Assembly: GCF_015732285.1 (NCBI RefSeq)
Contig: NZ_WIQU01000069.1
Coordinates: 1-64,000, forward strand
DNA: 64,000 nt
DNA from: Pectinatus frisingensis
GTDB taxonomy: Bacteria; Bacillota; Negativicutes; Selenomonadales; Selenomonadaceae
Direction of reading: 5' to 3'
Below, piece by piece: positions 53,789 to 63,568 of this stretch (position 1 is its first letter; every line of letters starts with the position of its first letter). The notes beneath the pieces were generated by a model that was not told where the DNA came from, did not search any database, and worked only from the letters and a program-made list of their open reading frames with translations. A program made the translations under genes and the position numbers.

Positions 53789-55524
53789 AGAACTATAGGC
53801 GACTTTTACTATTTATAAAACCATATATCCCCCGGCTGTGCCTGGCTGTGGTTTGTATAATAATGGCAGCAGCAGCAAACCTTTATGTCCCGTGGATAAT
53901 AAAAGATTTGATTGATAAAGTATTGGCTGATAAAGACTTAGTTACACTTAATCTGCTGGGATTAGGTATTATTGTGGTGTTCTTTTTCCGCGGAATATTT
54001 TATTATGGACAGACATATCTTGTTTCATATATTGCTGAACGAGTAATAATTGATATAAGAGAAGTTCTTTATAAAAAATTTCAGGAATTTCAATTGTCAT
54101 ATTATGAAAAGCAGCAGACCGGCACTATAATGAGCTATATAACAAATGATGTAGCGGCTCTGCAGGCGGCATTAGTGGACAGTCTGATTGACTTAGTTAC
54201 AGAATCATCAATTTTTATTGGTTCGGTTTGTATGATGTTTTATATTGACTGGAAGTTAACAATGATAACGATAGTCGTTGTACCGTTAGTCGGACAGGCA
54301 ATGAAAATCTTTGGCAGAAAACTTAGAGAAAGCGGTGCTGTTGTACAGCAGCGCACAGCTGATATAACATCATTACTGCAAGAATCAATATCGGCAGTAC
54401 GGGTAATAAAATCTTTTGTCCGTGAAGATTATGAAATGGAACGTTTCAGCCAGCAAAATTATCTTAATTTCAGAGCCAATATGAAAACTATCCAATTGAT
54501 GTCACTGCTGACGCCAATTGTTGAGTTTTTAGCGGCATTGATAGTCACAATTATATTGTGGTTTGGCGGTTATCAGGTAGTTAACGGAGCACTTACAGCA
54601 GGTTCTTTAATTGCTTTTTTAACATATGCGGTAAATTTGGCTAATCCGGTAAAACGTATCAGCAGAGTATTTGGCACTGTACAGAAAGCAATGGCTGCTG
54701 CTGATCGAGTATTTGGTGTATTGGATACTGAAGAGGAAATAAAAGATAATCCTGATGCACAGGATATGCCTAATGTTATCGGACATGTGGAATTCAAAGA
54801 TGTTTGCTTCGAATATAATCCTGGGCGCAGGATTATTAATAATTTATCACTTGATGTAAAACCGGGTCAGGTAGTGGCAATAGTGGGACCAAGCGGTGCT
54901 GGAAAAACTACTATAGTAAATTTAATACCGAGGTTTTATGATGTTACTGCTGGTGCAGTATATGTTGATGATATAGATGTACGTAGTGTAAGGCTGGCTT
55001 CATTGCGTAGTCAAATAGGGATAGTACCTCAAGAAACAGTATTGTTTAGTGACAGCGTAATGCACAATATAAGATATGGCAGACTGGATGCTACGGATGA
55101 ACAGATAGTAGCGGCGGCAAAAGCGGCAAATGCGCATGACTTTATTTTGACTTTAAAAAATGGTTATGATACAAAAATTGGTGAACGTGGTGTGACATTG
55201 TCCGGTGGGCAGAGACAGCGTATTGCTATTGCCAGGGCCATATTAAAGAATCCTCGTATACTCATTCTTGATGAAGCAACATCAGCACTTGATACGGAAA
55301 GTGAAGAACTGGTACAGGATGCATTGGATAAATTGATGATAGGACGAACTTCTTTTGTTATAGCGCATCGTTTATCAACTATTTTGCAGGCTGATAATAT
55401 CATTGTAATGGAAAACGGAGAGATGGTAGAATCGGGAACACATAGTGCGTTATTAGCGAAAAATGGATTATACAGCCATTTATATAATATACAATTCAAT
55501 GACAAGAAATCTAGGCAGGTGTGA
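53785..55524 (+). CDS. msbA: Lipid A export ABC transporter MsbA
   Basis: Flips Kdo2-lipid A across the inner membrane. The 579-aa half transporter has a six-helix membrane domain followed by the ATPase: Walker A GPSGAGKTT, signature LSGGQRQRIAIARA, Walker B ILILDEATSALD and switch His in IAHRLST. It overlaps lpxB by 4 bases (ATGA) and is followed 3 bases later by the waaA-lpxK fusion. The context identifies it as MsbA rather than a drug exporter. Confidence 0.93.
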   Translation: MKNYRRLLLFIKPYIPRLCLAVVCIIMAAAANLYVPWIIKDLIDKVLADKDLVTLNLLGLGIIVVFFFRGIFYYGQTYLVSYIAERVIIDIREVLYKKFQEFQLSYYEKQQTGTIMSYITNDVAALQAALVDSLIDLVTESSIFIGSVCMMFYIDWKLTMITIVVVPLVGQAMKIFGRKLRESGAVVQQRTADITSLLQESISAVRVIKSFVREDYEMERFSQQNYLNFRANMKTIQLMSLLTPIVEFLAALIVTIILWFGGYQVVNGALTAGSLIAFLTYAVNLANPVKRISRVFGTVQKAMAAADRVFGVLDTEEEIKDNPDAQDMPNVIGHVEFKDVCFEYNPGRRIINNLSLDVKPGQVVAIVGPSGAGKTTIVNLIPRFYDVTAGAVYVDDIDVRSVRLASLRSQIGIVPQETVLFSDSVMHNIRYGRLDATDEQIVAAAKAANAHDFILTLKNGYDTKIGERGVTLSGGQRQRIAIARAILKNPRILILDEATSALDTESEELVQDALDKLMIGRTSFVIAHRLSTILQADNIIVMENGEMVESGTHSALLAKNGLYSHLYNIQFNDKKSRQV

Positions 55525-55527
55525 TTA

Positions 55528-58041
55528 ATGCAGATACTATATGATATTGTAGTTGTGCTGCTCATGATTGTGCTGCTGCCATATTTTATTGTACGGTTGA
55601 TACGAGAAAAAGGATTTGGTGAGCGTATGAAGCAAAGTTTTGGCTTTTTGCCAAAACATGCTTTGGATAAAGTAGCTGGCAAAGATTGCATCTGGGTGCA
55701 TGCGGCATCTGTGGGTGAAATAGTTGCGGCCAGTCCATTGGTTAAAGAGTTTCGACGGGAATTTCCTGAAATACCTATATTGATATCAGTGGTTACCTGT
55801 TCCGGATATACAATGGCTAACCGAATAATCAAAGATGCTGACAGTATAATTTATTTTCCTTTGGATTTACCTTTTTTAGCGGATCACACGGTAAAAAAGA
55901 TAAAGCCGCGTATTTTTTTACCCGTAGAGACAGAACTATGGCCTAATTTACTTAAAGCAGCAAGACGTTATGATGTGGCGGTGATGATGGTAAATGGACG
56001 AATAAGTGATAAAAGTGTAAACCGTTATCGCTATATGTTCAGCCTGCTCAGTGATATGGTTGGAACTGTTAATAAATTTGCGATGCAATCGGAAATTGAT
56101 GCTTCGTATATAATACGTCTTGGGGCGGATCCAAAATTAGTCGCAGTTACCGGTAATACCAAGTTTGATCAGACTTATACTAATGTATCGGCTGAGGGAA
56201 AAAAGAAAATAATTGCCGAACTTGGGTTAGATGATGCCGAGGGGATTATTATTGCCGGAAGTACACATAAGGGTGAAGAAGTTTATGTATTAGATGCTTT
56301 TATGAAGTTACGTAATGAATTTCCTAAGGTCAAACTGATTATCGCACCGCGAAAAATAATACGTAAAGATGATGTGAAAAACATATGTGAGCAACGTGGT
56401 TTTAAAACGGCTTTTCGGACTGATTTAAAAAAGAGAATTTATCATGGACACGATATTGTAATACTTGATACAATTGGTGAATTGGGTAAAATATATAGTG
56501 TTGGTGATGTTATATACATCGGTGGCAGTTTAGTACCGCATGGCGGGCATAATATACTTGAACCGGCTGCACACGGCAAGGCGATAATTGTAGGTAAAAA
56601 TATGTTTAACTTTAAGGATACTTACATGTTATTTAAAAAGCGTGACGCGTGTTTGACTGTTAATAATTCAATAGAATTGGCTCAGCAAATGATAAAATTG
56701 TTTCGTCAGCCAGAAATAAGACATCAGATGGAAGTAACCAGCTTAGCGATAATTCATGAAAATCAGGGCGCATCGCGGCGTTCAGCAGTGATTTTGCGGC
56801 AGGTATTGGAAGAACTTGACAAAAACCATAAGACATTGGCTGTTCCATCAACTGAAGCTATCGAAAATTTACAAACATATTTGTTTGAACTGGTACATGG
56901 CAGAAGGGAAAAGCATGTTGTTGGATATTTGATTATATTTGTATTGGATATATTTTCCTTTATTTACGAAAAACTTGTCAATTTAAAATTGTGGTTATAT
57001 CAAAGTGGCATCTTAAAGCGACAAAGTATTGATTGTTATGTTATCAGCATAGGCAATATTACTGTGGGGGGAACAGGTAAAACGCCGACTTCACAGAGAC
57101 TGGCAAAGGAAATAAGTAATATAGGCTATAAAGTTGCTATTTTAAATCGTGGGTATAGAGCTAAATGGCACGGTGATGTCGGAGTGGTTTCTGATGGCAG
57201 AAAATTGTTGATGACAGCATCTCAAGCGGGGGATGAAGCTTTTCTGCTGGCCAAAAATTTACCGGATGTTCCAGTATTGATAGGTCCGGATCGTTCACTT
57301 ACCGGTGAATATGCTATTGAAAATTTCGGTGTGGAAGTAGCTATCTTGGATGATGGCTATCAGCATTGGCAATTGAAAAGAAATATGGATATATTATTGG
57401 TTGATTCAATAAATATCTTTGGTAATGAACATATTTTACCGCGCGGTACGCTGCGGGAATCTTTGTCGCATTTAGATCGTGCCGATGTCTGTTTGTTGAC
57501 TAAAGTCGATCAGGCAACACCACACTCCCGTGAATATATTAGAAAAACATTGTCACAAAATAATGACCATGCATTAATTGTTGAAAGTATTCATAATCCG
57601 ATGGGATTTGTAGAAATCGGTGAATGGTCGGATAACATTGGTTGTACAGGTAAAAAAATTGTTGAAATGGTTGGATGCAGGATAATGGTCGTTTCAGCAA
57701 TCGGAAATCCGGCGTCAGTTGAACAAACATTGCAGAGCATAGGTACGATTATAGTGGAAAGCATACGATTCCCTGATCATCACGATTATTCACTTGATGA
57801 AATTGCAGCAGTGATGAAACAAGCTGAAAAACGTGGTGCCGAGGCTATAGTTATAACTGATAAGGACGCCGTTAAATTTCCGCAGGAAATTATTCAGGAA
57901 AAAAACCGTATACCTATATATATAATAAGCATAGAAATAAAGTTTAAAAATGGTGCTGAAGAGTTTTATCAATATATAAAAGAACATTTACCACCACTGA
58001 CAAAACATGATGATCAAGTATGTAATGTAAGAAAAAAATAA
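55528..58041 (+). CDS. waaA-lpxK: Fused Kdo transferase (WaaA) and lipid A 4'-kinase (LpxK)
   Basis: One 837-aa reading frame holds two enzymes. Residues 1-430 are WaaA: an N-terminal membrane helix, the catalytic Glu in AASVGEIVAASPL (about E64), and GGSLVPHGGHNILEPAAHGK near 330. Residues about 447-837 are LpxK: an N-terminal helix region, P-loop NITVGGTGKTPTSQRL (about 509-524) and LDDGYQHWQLKRNMDILLVD near 610. No stop or restart signal is seen between them. WaaA adds Kdo to lipid IVA, and LpxK phosphorylates the disaccharide just before that step. Confidence 0.92.
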   Translation: MQILYDIVVVLLMIVLLPYFIVRLIREKGFGERMKQSFGFLPKHALDKVAGKDCIWVHAASVGEIVAASPLVKEFRREFPEIPILISVVTCSGYTMANRIIKDADSIIYFPLDLPFLADHTVKKIKPRIFLPVETELWPNLLKAARRYDVAVMMVNGRISDKSVNRYRYMFSLLSDMVGTVNKFAMQSEIDASYIIRLGADPKLVAVTGNTKFDQTYTNVSAEGKKKIIAELGLDDAEGIIIAGSTHKGEEVYVLDAFMKLRNEFPKVKLIIAPRKIIRKDDVKNICEQRGFKTAFRTDLKKRIYHGHDIVILDTIGELGKIYSVGDVIYIGGSLVPHGGHNILEPAAHGKAIIVGKNMFNFKDTYMLFKKRDACLTVNNSIELAQQMIKLFRQPEIRHQMEVTSLAIIHENQGASRRSAVILRQVLEELDKNHKTLAVPSTEAIENLQTYLFELVHGRREKHVVGYLIIFVLDIFSFIYEKLVNLKLWLYQSGILKRQSIDCYVISIGNITVGGTGKTPTSQRLAKEISNIGYKVAILNRGYRAKWHGDVGVVSDGRKLLMTASQAGDEAFLLAKNLPDVPVLIGPDRSLTGEYAIENFGVEVAILDDGYQHWQLKRNMDILLVDSINIFGNEHILPRGTLRESLSHLDRADVCLLTKVDQATPHSREYIRKTLSQNNDHALIVESIHNPMGFVEIGEWSDNIGCTGKKIVEMVGCRIMVVSAIGNPASVEQTLQSIGTIIVESIRFPDHHDYSLDEIAAVMKQAEKRGAEAIVITDKDAVKFPQEIIQEKNRIPIYIISIEIKFKNGAEEFYQYIKEHLPPLTKHDDQVCNVRKK

Positions 58042-58086
58042 TTGATTGAAATACCAATATTGTCTGCAAGGGGGAAGTCAGGCCAG

Positions 58087-58833
58087 ATGAATATAATTTG
58101 TATAATACCGGCGCGTTATGCTTCAACACGTTTACCGGGCAAGCCACTTGCCGATGTTGCGGGTAAACCGCTTGTGGTGCGTGTTTATGAACAAGCAGTA
58201 AAGGCAAAGATTCCTACAGAATTTATTGTGGCAGTTGATAATAAACAGATTTATGATGCAGTGTTAAAGGCGGGCGGAAAGGCTGTAATGACACGCAGTG
58301 ACCATCTGACAGGAACAGACCGTCTGGCAGAGGCCGCATTGAACTATCCAGATGCAGATGTGATAATCAATATACAAGGTGATGAACCTTTAATTGATCC
58401 AGAGCTTATTGACAGACTGGGAAATCTTTTTATCGATGATAGTTCGCTTAATATGGCAACGGTAAAAACATTAATGCTTGATAAAGAAAAAAATGAACCA
58501 GGCAATGTGAAGGTAATAACAGATCAAAATGACTTTGCAATTTATTTTTCCCGCTCATTGATCCCTTACCCGCGTAATGATTCCGGTGTTAAAATTTATA
58601 AGCATATCGGTATATATGCTTATAAAAGAGAATTTTTACTCAAATATGCCAAGATGAAACCGACACCTTTAGAACGGACAGAGTCGTTAGAACAATTGCG
58701 GGCAATTGAAAATGGTTATAAAATAAAAGTTATCACGTCTGATAAACGTTTTATCGGTGTAGATACTCCGGAAGACTTAGCAATAGTGAATAAATATTAT
58801 AGACAAAAAGAGGGGAAACACGATCATGCATAA
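58087..58833 (+). CDS. kdsB: CMP-Kdo synthetase KdsB
   Basis: Activates Kdo with CTP. From the ATG at 58087 the protein is 248 aa, with IPARYASTRLPGKPLADVAGKP at the start, TRSDHLTGTDRLAEAA, and INIQGDEPLIDPELI for metal and nucleotide binding. The frame is open back to 58042 but that extension is not typical. Upstream GGGGGAA lies 10 bases from the ATG. It overlaps kdsA by 8 bases. Confidence 0.96.
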   Translation: MNIICIIPARYASTRLPGKPLADVAGKPLVVRVYEQAVKAKIPTEFIVAVDNKQIYDAVLKAGGKAVMTRSDHLTGTDRLAEAALNYPDADVIINIQGDEPLIDPELIDRLGNLFIDDSSLNMATVKTLMLDKEKNEPGNVKVITDQNDFAIYFSRSLIPYPRNDSGVKIYKHIGIYAYKREFLLKYAKMKPTPLERTESLEQLRAIENGYKIKVITSDKRFIGVDTPEDLAIVNKYYRQKEGKHDHA

Positions 58834-59650
58834 TGTTAAACTGAAAAATTTTGAGATAGGTTCTGGCAATCAATTAGTACTGATTGCCGGTCCATGTGTT
58901 CTGGAAGGCTATGAACGCAGTTTATATATTGGACAAAGAGCTAAAGAGATTGCTGACAGTTTGGGTATACCTTATGTTTTCAAGGCATCTTTCGATAAAG
59001 CCAACAGGTCTTCTTATAAGGGATTTAGAGGTCCAGGCTTGGATGCTGGATTAAAAATATTAGGTAAGATTAAACAGGAGCTCAAAGTTCCGATAATAAG
59101 TGATGTTCATACCGAGGAACAAATAGGACCAGCGGCTAAAGTTCTTGATATATTGCAAATACCAGCATTTTTGTGCCGGCAAACTGATTTACTTTATGCA
59201 GCGGCTAAAAGCGGCAAAATAGTTAATGTTAAAAAAGGGCAGTTTATGGCACCCAAGGACATGAAAAATGTTGTGGAAAAGATAGAAAGTGCTGACAATC
59301 AACAGATAATGCTGACGGAACGGGGAGCTTGTTTCGGATACAATAATCTTGTCGTCGATATGCGGTCATTTCCTATAATGCGGGAATTTGGTTATCCGGT
59401 AATTTTTGATGCCACACACAGTGTACAGCTGCCAGGGGGCAATGGAACCAGTTCAGCCGGTAACCGCGAATATGTGGAATATTTGACTCGGGCTGCAGTG
59501 GGAGCCGGAGTGGACGGATTATTTATGGAAGTTCATGATAATCCGGCAGAAGCACTTTCAGACGGACCTAATATGGTTTATTTGGATGATTTGAAGAATA
59601 TTTTGCAGGATGCATTGGCTATACATAAAATAGTTAAAAAACATTTTTAA
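58826..59650 (+). CDS. kdsA: Kdo-8-phosphate synthase KdsA
   Basis: Condenses arabinose 5-phosphate and phosphoenolpyruvate. The 274-aa protein has VLIAGPCVLEG near residue 18 (14-24), FKASFDKANRSS near 50 and DATHSVQLPGG near 198. The Cys in AGPC marks the metal-dependent class; the metal-free E. coli type has Asn at this place. GAGGGGAA precedes the ATG, inside kdsB. Confidence 0.97.
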   Translation: MHNVKLKNFEIGSGNQLVLIAGPCVLEGYERSLYIGQRAKEIADSLGIPYVFKASFDKANRSSYKGFRGPGLDAGLKILGKIKQELKVPIISDVHTEEQIGPAAKVLDILQIPAFLCRQTDLLYAAAKSGKIVNVKKGQFMAPKDMKNVVEKIESADNQQIMLTERGACFGYNNLVVDMRSFPIMREFGYPVIFDATHSVQLPGGNGTSSAGNREYVEYLTRAAVGAGVDGLFMEVHDNPAEALSDGPNMVYLDDLKNILQDALAIHKIVKKHF

Positions 59651-59676
59651 TCATATAATATTGGGAGGAGATTATT

Positions 59677-60654
59677 TTGGACAGTACAATAAAAGTTAAG
59701 GCAAAAGAAACACTTACTATCGAGGCAGATGCAGTAAGGAATCTTTCTTCACATATAGATGATGAATTTGAGATGGCAGTAAAGGCTATTTTGGCTTGTA
59801 AAGGACGTATTATTTTAACTGGTATGGGAAAGTCCGGCCATATTGGCAGAAAAATTGCGGCAACGTTGGCGAGTACTGGGACACCGGCATTTTTTATGCA
59901 TCCGGGAGAGGCTTTTCATGGTGATTTGGGTATGGTTACAGCAGAGGATATTGTTATGGCTTTATCACATAGCGGTGAATCCACTGAGGTAATCAATATT
60001 TTACCGATAATAAAAAGAATAGGTGCATCAATAATTGCCCTATGCGGCAAAAAGAATTCTTCCCTTGGAGAAAATGCTGATTATTATGTAGATGTGAGTA
60101 TAAAAAGAGAAGCCTGTCCGTTAGGATTGGCGCCAACGGCCAGCACAACAGCAACTTTGGCAATGGGAGACGCCATCGCAATGGCATTGTTGTCGGTACG
60201 TAATTTTACGGCTAAGGATTTTGCTGTATTCCATCCGGGCGGAGCATTAGGACGGCGTTTGCTGCTGACTGTAGAAAATGTCATGCACAGCGGGGATGAT
60301 AATCCGATTATTGGCAAAGATAAAACAGCTAAAGAGGCATTATTCCTTATGACTGACAAAGGATTGGGAGCTACATCGGTTATAAATGAAAGTGGTAAAT
60401 TCATAGGGTTGATAACAGATGGAGATATACGACGCGGATTGTCACATGGTATTGAATTCCTTAATGAATCGGTAGAACATTTGATGACAAGTCAGCCGCT
60501 TACGATTACCAGAAACAAAATGGCGGCTGAAGCATTGAGTATAATGGAAAAGCATAAACCACGGCCGATAACTGTACTGCCTGTGATTGATAAAGATAAC
60601 AATCCGGTGGGGATAGTTCATTTGACTGATTTATTGCGGCAGGGTGTGGTCTAA
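59677..60654 (+). CDS. kdsD: Arabinose-5-phosphate isomerase KdsD
   Basis: Makes arabinose 5-phosphate from ribulose 5-phosphate for KdsA. The 325-aa protein has an SIS domain (GMGKSGHIGRKIAATLASTG, HPGEAFHGDLGM, SHSGES) followed by two CBS domains (from about residue 205). It starts at TTG with GGGAGGAG upstream. It is followed within 2 bases by kdsC. Confidence 0.95.
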   Translation: MDSTIKVKAKETLTIEADAVRNLSSHIDDEFEMAVKAILACKGRIILTGMGKSGHIGRKIAATLASTGTPAFFMHPGEAFHGDLGMVTAEDIVMALSHSGESTEVINILPIIKRIGASIIALCGKKNSSLGENADYYVDVSIKREACPLGLAPTASTTATLAMGDAIAMALLSVRNFTAKDFAVFHPGGALGRRLLLTVENVMHSGDDNPIIGKDKTAKEALFLMTDKGLGATSVINESGKFIGLITDGDIRRGLSHGIEFLNESVEHLMTSQPLTITRNKMAAEALSIMEKHKPRPITVLPVIDKDNNPVGIVHLTDLLRQGVV

Positions 60655-60655
60655 A

Positions 60656-61228
60656 ATGGAATTGTATGAAGGTTCGGCAATTAGAGCGTCGAAAGTGCGT
60701 ATGATAATATTTGATATCGATGGAGTAATGAGTGACGGCAGGCTGCACTATACGGGTGACGGGGAACTGTTCAAAACTTTTTTTACCAGAGATGGGCTGG
60801 GAATAAGTCTGGCCCACCAAAGCGGCATAAAGTTAGCAGCTATAACCGGACGAAGATCAAAGATTGTTGCAACGCGTTGCAAGGAATTAAAATTTGATGC
60901 TATTTATCAAGGCCATCTATATAAAACGACAGCTTATGAAAAATTAAAACAGGATTATTGTCTGGCAGATGAACAATTTGCTTATATCGGTGATGATTTG
61001 GTTGATTTGCCTATAATGGTCAAAGTGGGGTTTGCTGCCACCGTGGCTGATGCTGTTAGTGATGTAAAGAAAATTGCCCATTTTATCAGTGATTTTAATG
61101 GCGGTGAAGGAGCGGTACGCCAGATTATAGAGTTTATTTTAAAGGCCCAGGGGAAATGGCAGTCGCTGGTGCAAGATTATTTAGATGGAGGTATTTCCGC
61201 TAAAGCACTTGATAACAATGCGCAATAA
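60656..61228 (+). CDS. kdsC: Kdo-8-phosphate phosphatase KdsC
   Basis: HAD-family hydrolase that removes phosphate from Kdo 8-phosphate. The 190-aa protein has the DxD motif in FDIDGVMSDGRL, AAITGRRSKIV for motif II and YIGDDLVDLPIM for the metal site. The ATG at 60656 follows the kdsD stop by one base; the earlier in-frame GTG lies inside kdsD. Confidence 0.95.
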   Translation: MELYEGSAIRASKVRMIIFDIDGVMSDGRLHYTGDGELFKTFFTRDGLGISLAHQSGIKLAAITGRRSKIVATRCKELKFDAIYQGHLYKTTAYEKLKQDYCLADEQFAYIGDDLVDLPIMVKVGFAATVADAVSDVKKIAHFISDFNGGEGAVRQIIEFILKAQGKWQSLVQDYLDGGISAKALDNNAQ

Positions 61229-61295
61229 GATTATTATAATGCTGTAGAACATATAGCAGTTTTATAGATAATAAAGGCAGGAGGGAAAGTGCCGT

Positions 61296-62195
61296 TTGCA
61301 ATATCATATATTGAAATTTTTAAGCTTTTGTGTATGTTTATTGCCGCATAAGGCGTTATTATATATTGGCAGGATTTTAGGAATTTTATATTTTCATTTG
61401 ATTGCCAAAGAGCGCAATCGGGCTATAACCCAGATGCAGATGTCACTGGGATGCAGTGAAAAAGAAGCTGCTGAAACGGTAAAAAATTCATTTATAAATC
61501 TTGGCCGGTCATTTTTAGAGATACTTTACACACCGCGACTCAATAAAAATAATATAAACGATTTTGTTGATCCGCATGGCCTGGAAAAAATAAAAGCAGC
61601 AGTTCAGGAAGGTCATGGTGTAGTTATATTAACGGGACATGTCGGTAATTGGGAATGGCTGGCGGCTTCGATGGCATTTAATGGTATTCCTACCACTACC
61701 ATAGTAAAACCTCAACCGAATGCCCAGCATACTCGTATATTGAATGAATATCGTAGAATGGTTGGGGTGGAAGTCTTTGCCCGCGGCACCAGTGAATTAA
61801 TGGCTGCCGCACGGGCTTTGAAAAAAGGAAAAGTATTGGGATTTTTAGTTGATCAGGATGCGGGACCGGGTGGGGCATTTATTAAATTTTTTGGTAGATT
61901 GGCATCGACACCCTTAGGACCGGCGGTATTTGCCCATAAGTTTTTATCACCGGTTGTACCAGCTTTTATTGTACGCCGTGAAGATGGCAGGCATCGTTTG
62001 ATAATAGGCGATATTATGCGTTATAAGGATACTGGTGATCCGGATAAAGATTTGTTGGATTTCACTAAAAAAATGACTGAGTTTGTTGAGAATGTGATAA
62101 AAAATCATCCCACGCAGTGGTTGTGGTTCCAGAAACGCTGGAATACAGCTCCTGAAGAACAAAAAATAAAACATCATGTATCAGGAAGACGATAA
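61296..62195 (+). CDS. lpxL: Lipid A acyltransferase, LpxL/HtrB type
   Basis: Adds a secondary acyl chain to Kdo2-lipid A or a precursor. The 299-aa protein has an N-terminal hydrophobic anchor, the HxxxxE motif in TGHVGNWEWLA (about residue 110) and the second block LGFLVDQDAGPGGAFIKFFG. TTG start with GGAGGG 10 bases upstream. Only one acyltransferase is seen, so a penta-acyl lipid A is a possible inference. lptC follows after 3 bases. Confidence 0.88.
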   Translation: MQYHILKFLSFCVCLLPHKALLYIGRILGILYFHLIAKERNRAITQMQMSLGCSEKEAAETVKNSFINLGRSFLEILYTPRLNKNNINDFVDPHGLEKIKAAVQEGHGVVILTGHVGNWEWLAASMAFNGIPTTTIVKPQPNAQHTRILNEYRRMVGVEVFARGTSELMAAARALKKGKVLGFLVDQDAGPGGAFIKFFGRLASTPLGPAVFAHKFLSPVVPAFIVRREDGRHRLIIGDIMRYKDTGDPDKDLLDFTKKMTEFVENVIKNHPTQWLWFQKRWNTAPEEQKIKHHVSGRR

Positions 62196-62198
62196 CAC

Positions 62199-62768
62199 AT
62201 GAAAAGCTTAAAGGATAAAAATAAAATAGCGTTATATGGTTTTATTGTGATAATTATTGCTGTTTGTGTATGGGCGGTGGTGACGAAGCCGGAGCCACAA
62301 AAAAAAGCAGCTGATGATACTAATAAAGAACAAACAATGGATTATATGTCCAATACCATCGTTGAAGAACGAAACGGCAGAAAAATATGGGAAATAACGG
62401 CTGACAGCATAAAGATGAATACTAAAACACAGCAGGCGGAAATGGAAAATATCCATGGCAAGTATTATGGAGAAAATGATGGTGAACAAGTATTGACGCT
62501 CACAGCACCGCATGGGACTTATTCTGACAGTACGAAAGATATTGTGCTGGATAATGGCGTGCATGTGCAGGGAAATCAAGGACTTGTTTTCGATTCACAA
62601 AAGCTTGTCTGGGATGATGAAAATCAGTTGCTGACTGGTCAAGGTAATGTTAAAATTGTAAAAGACAATATGCAGGCGCAGGCGGATCAGGTTGAAAGCA
62701 GCAATTCTTTCCTGCAGTTTAAATTATCGGGCAATGCCCATATAGTAGAAGGAAGTACGGCACAATGA
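62199..62768 (+). CDS. lptC: LPS export protein LptC
   Basis: Membrane-anchored periplasmic protein of the Lpt bridge. The 189-aa protein has an N-terminal helix (IALYGFIVIIIAVCVWAVVT) and a beta-jellyroll domain (KIWEITADSIKMNTKTQQAEMENI, then GNVKIVKDNMQAQADQV). It overlaps lptA by 4 bases. Confidence 0.92.
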   Translation: MKSLKDKNKIALYGFIVIIIAVCVWAVVTKPEPQKKAADDTNKEQTMDYMSNTIVEERNGRKIWEITADSIKMNTKTQQAEMENIHGKYYGENDGEQVLTLTAPHGTYSDSTKDIVLDNGVHVQGNQGLVFDSQKLVWDDENQLLTGQGNVKIVKDNMQAQADQVESSNSFLQFKLSGNAHIVEGSTAQ

Positions 62769-63451
62769 AGTTTAATGGTAGATTTAAAATAGCCGCTGTA
62801 GTGGCTGCAGCTATCGCAGTATATGCCGGAACAGTATTTGCTGATAGCGGAAAACCGACAGAATTAAGTGCGAATAGTATAGAGTATAATACTCAATCGG
62901 GTATTATGACCGCCAATGGGAATGTGGTTATGACTCAGGAGGGAGCCCGTATAAGTGGAGCTCATGCTGTTTATAATTCTAAAACACAGGAAGGTCATAT
63001 AACCGGTGGTGTTACGGCAGATAAGGATGATTTGCATATGACTGCCGGTGAAGTGTTTACACAGGGAGCTAACATGCTCATAGCCAGTGGCAATGTGGCA
63101 GCACATAAAGCAGACAAAACACTGACCGGAGTACGGTTGGAATATAATACCGACACTGATTATGCCTTGATGCCCAATGGCGGAACGATAACAGCAGCTG
63201 ATGGGGCAATTTCCGGAGATAAACTGGAAGCCTATATGAAGGATGATCATTTTATTGCCAGTGGAGATGTGCATATATTAAGCCAGACTCGCAATATGGA
63301 AGCTTATAGTGATAATGCCGACTATTATAGTCAGGAAGATGGCAAAATAGTTTTGACAGGTAATGCTGTAGCCATGCAGGACAATAATACTATACGCGGT
63401 AATACTTTGACACTGTACATGGGGAATAATGGGCAGGCTGCCGTTAAATAG
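62765..63451 (+). CDS. lptA: LPS export protein LptA (OstA-like)
   Basis: Periplasmic jellyroll that extends the Lpt bridge. The 228-aa protein has a signal peptide (AAVVAAAIAVYAGTVFA) and repeated strands typical of the family (LSANSIEYNTQSGIMTANGNVVMTQ, and GNAVAMQDNNTIRGNTLTLYM near the end). It is a little longer than E. coli LptA (185 aa). A terminator follows. Confidence 0.92.
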   Translation: MKFNGRFKIAAVVAAAIAVYAGTVFADSGKPTELSANSIEYNTQSGIMTANGNVVMTQEGARISGAHAVYNSKTQEGHITGGVTADKDDLHMTAGEVFTQGANMLIASGNVAAHKADKTLTGVRLEYNTDTDYALMPNGGTITAADGAISGDKLEAYMKDDHFIASGDVHILSQTRNMEAYSDNADYYSQEDGKIVLTGNAVAMQDNNTIRGNTLTLYMGNNGQAAVK

Positions 63452-63496
63452 ATGTAAAATGAAGTTTAAATATTATTTCAAATCATGGGCTGACTG

Positions 63497-63522
63497 AAGT
63501 GCATATTTTATATGCACTTTTT
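63497..63522 (+). terminator. Terminator between lptA and lptB
   Basis: AAGTGCATAT and ATATGCACTT pair perfectly around a 3-base loop; the stem runs into a T-tract. Only 47 bases remain before lptB, with no clear promoter, so it may be an attenuator. Confidence 0.75.
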
Positions 63523-63568
63523 GGCAATATTACGTCTGATGGTTAGCATTTTAGCTGGGGGTACGAAT

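Noticed and set aside
53785-55524. Multidrug exporter in place of MsbA
   Set aside because: Overlap with lpxB and a 3-base gap to waaA-lpxK favour lipid A export.
55164-55832. Minus-strand 222-codon frame
   Set aside because: Covers the end of msbA and the start of waaA on the other strand; both real genes have conserved motifs there.
55528-58041. Reading the waaA-lpxK fusion as an artefact
   Set aside because: The frame is continuous, both halves are complete with catalytic motifs, and no ribosome site or start signal lies at the junction.
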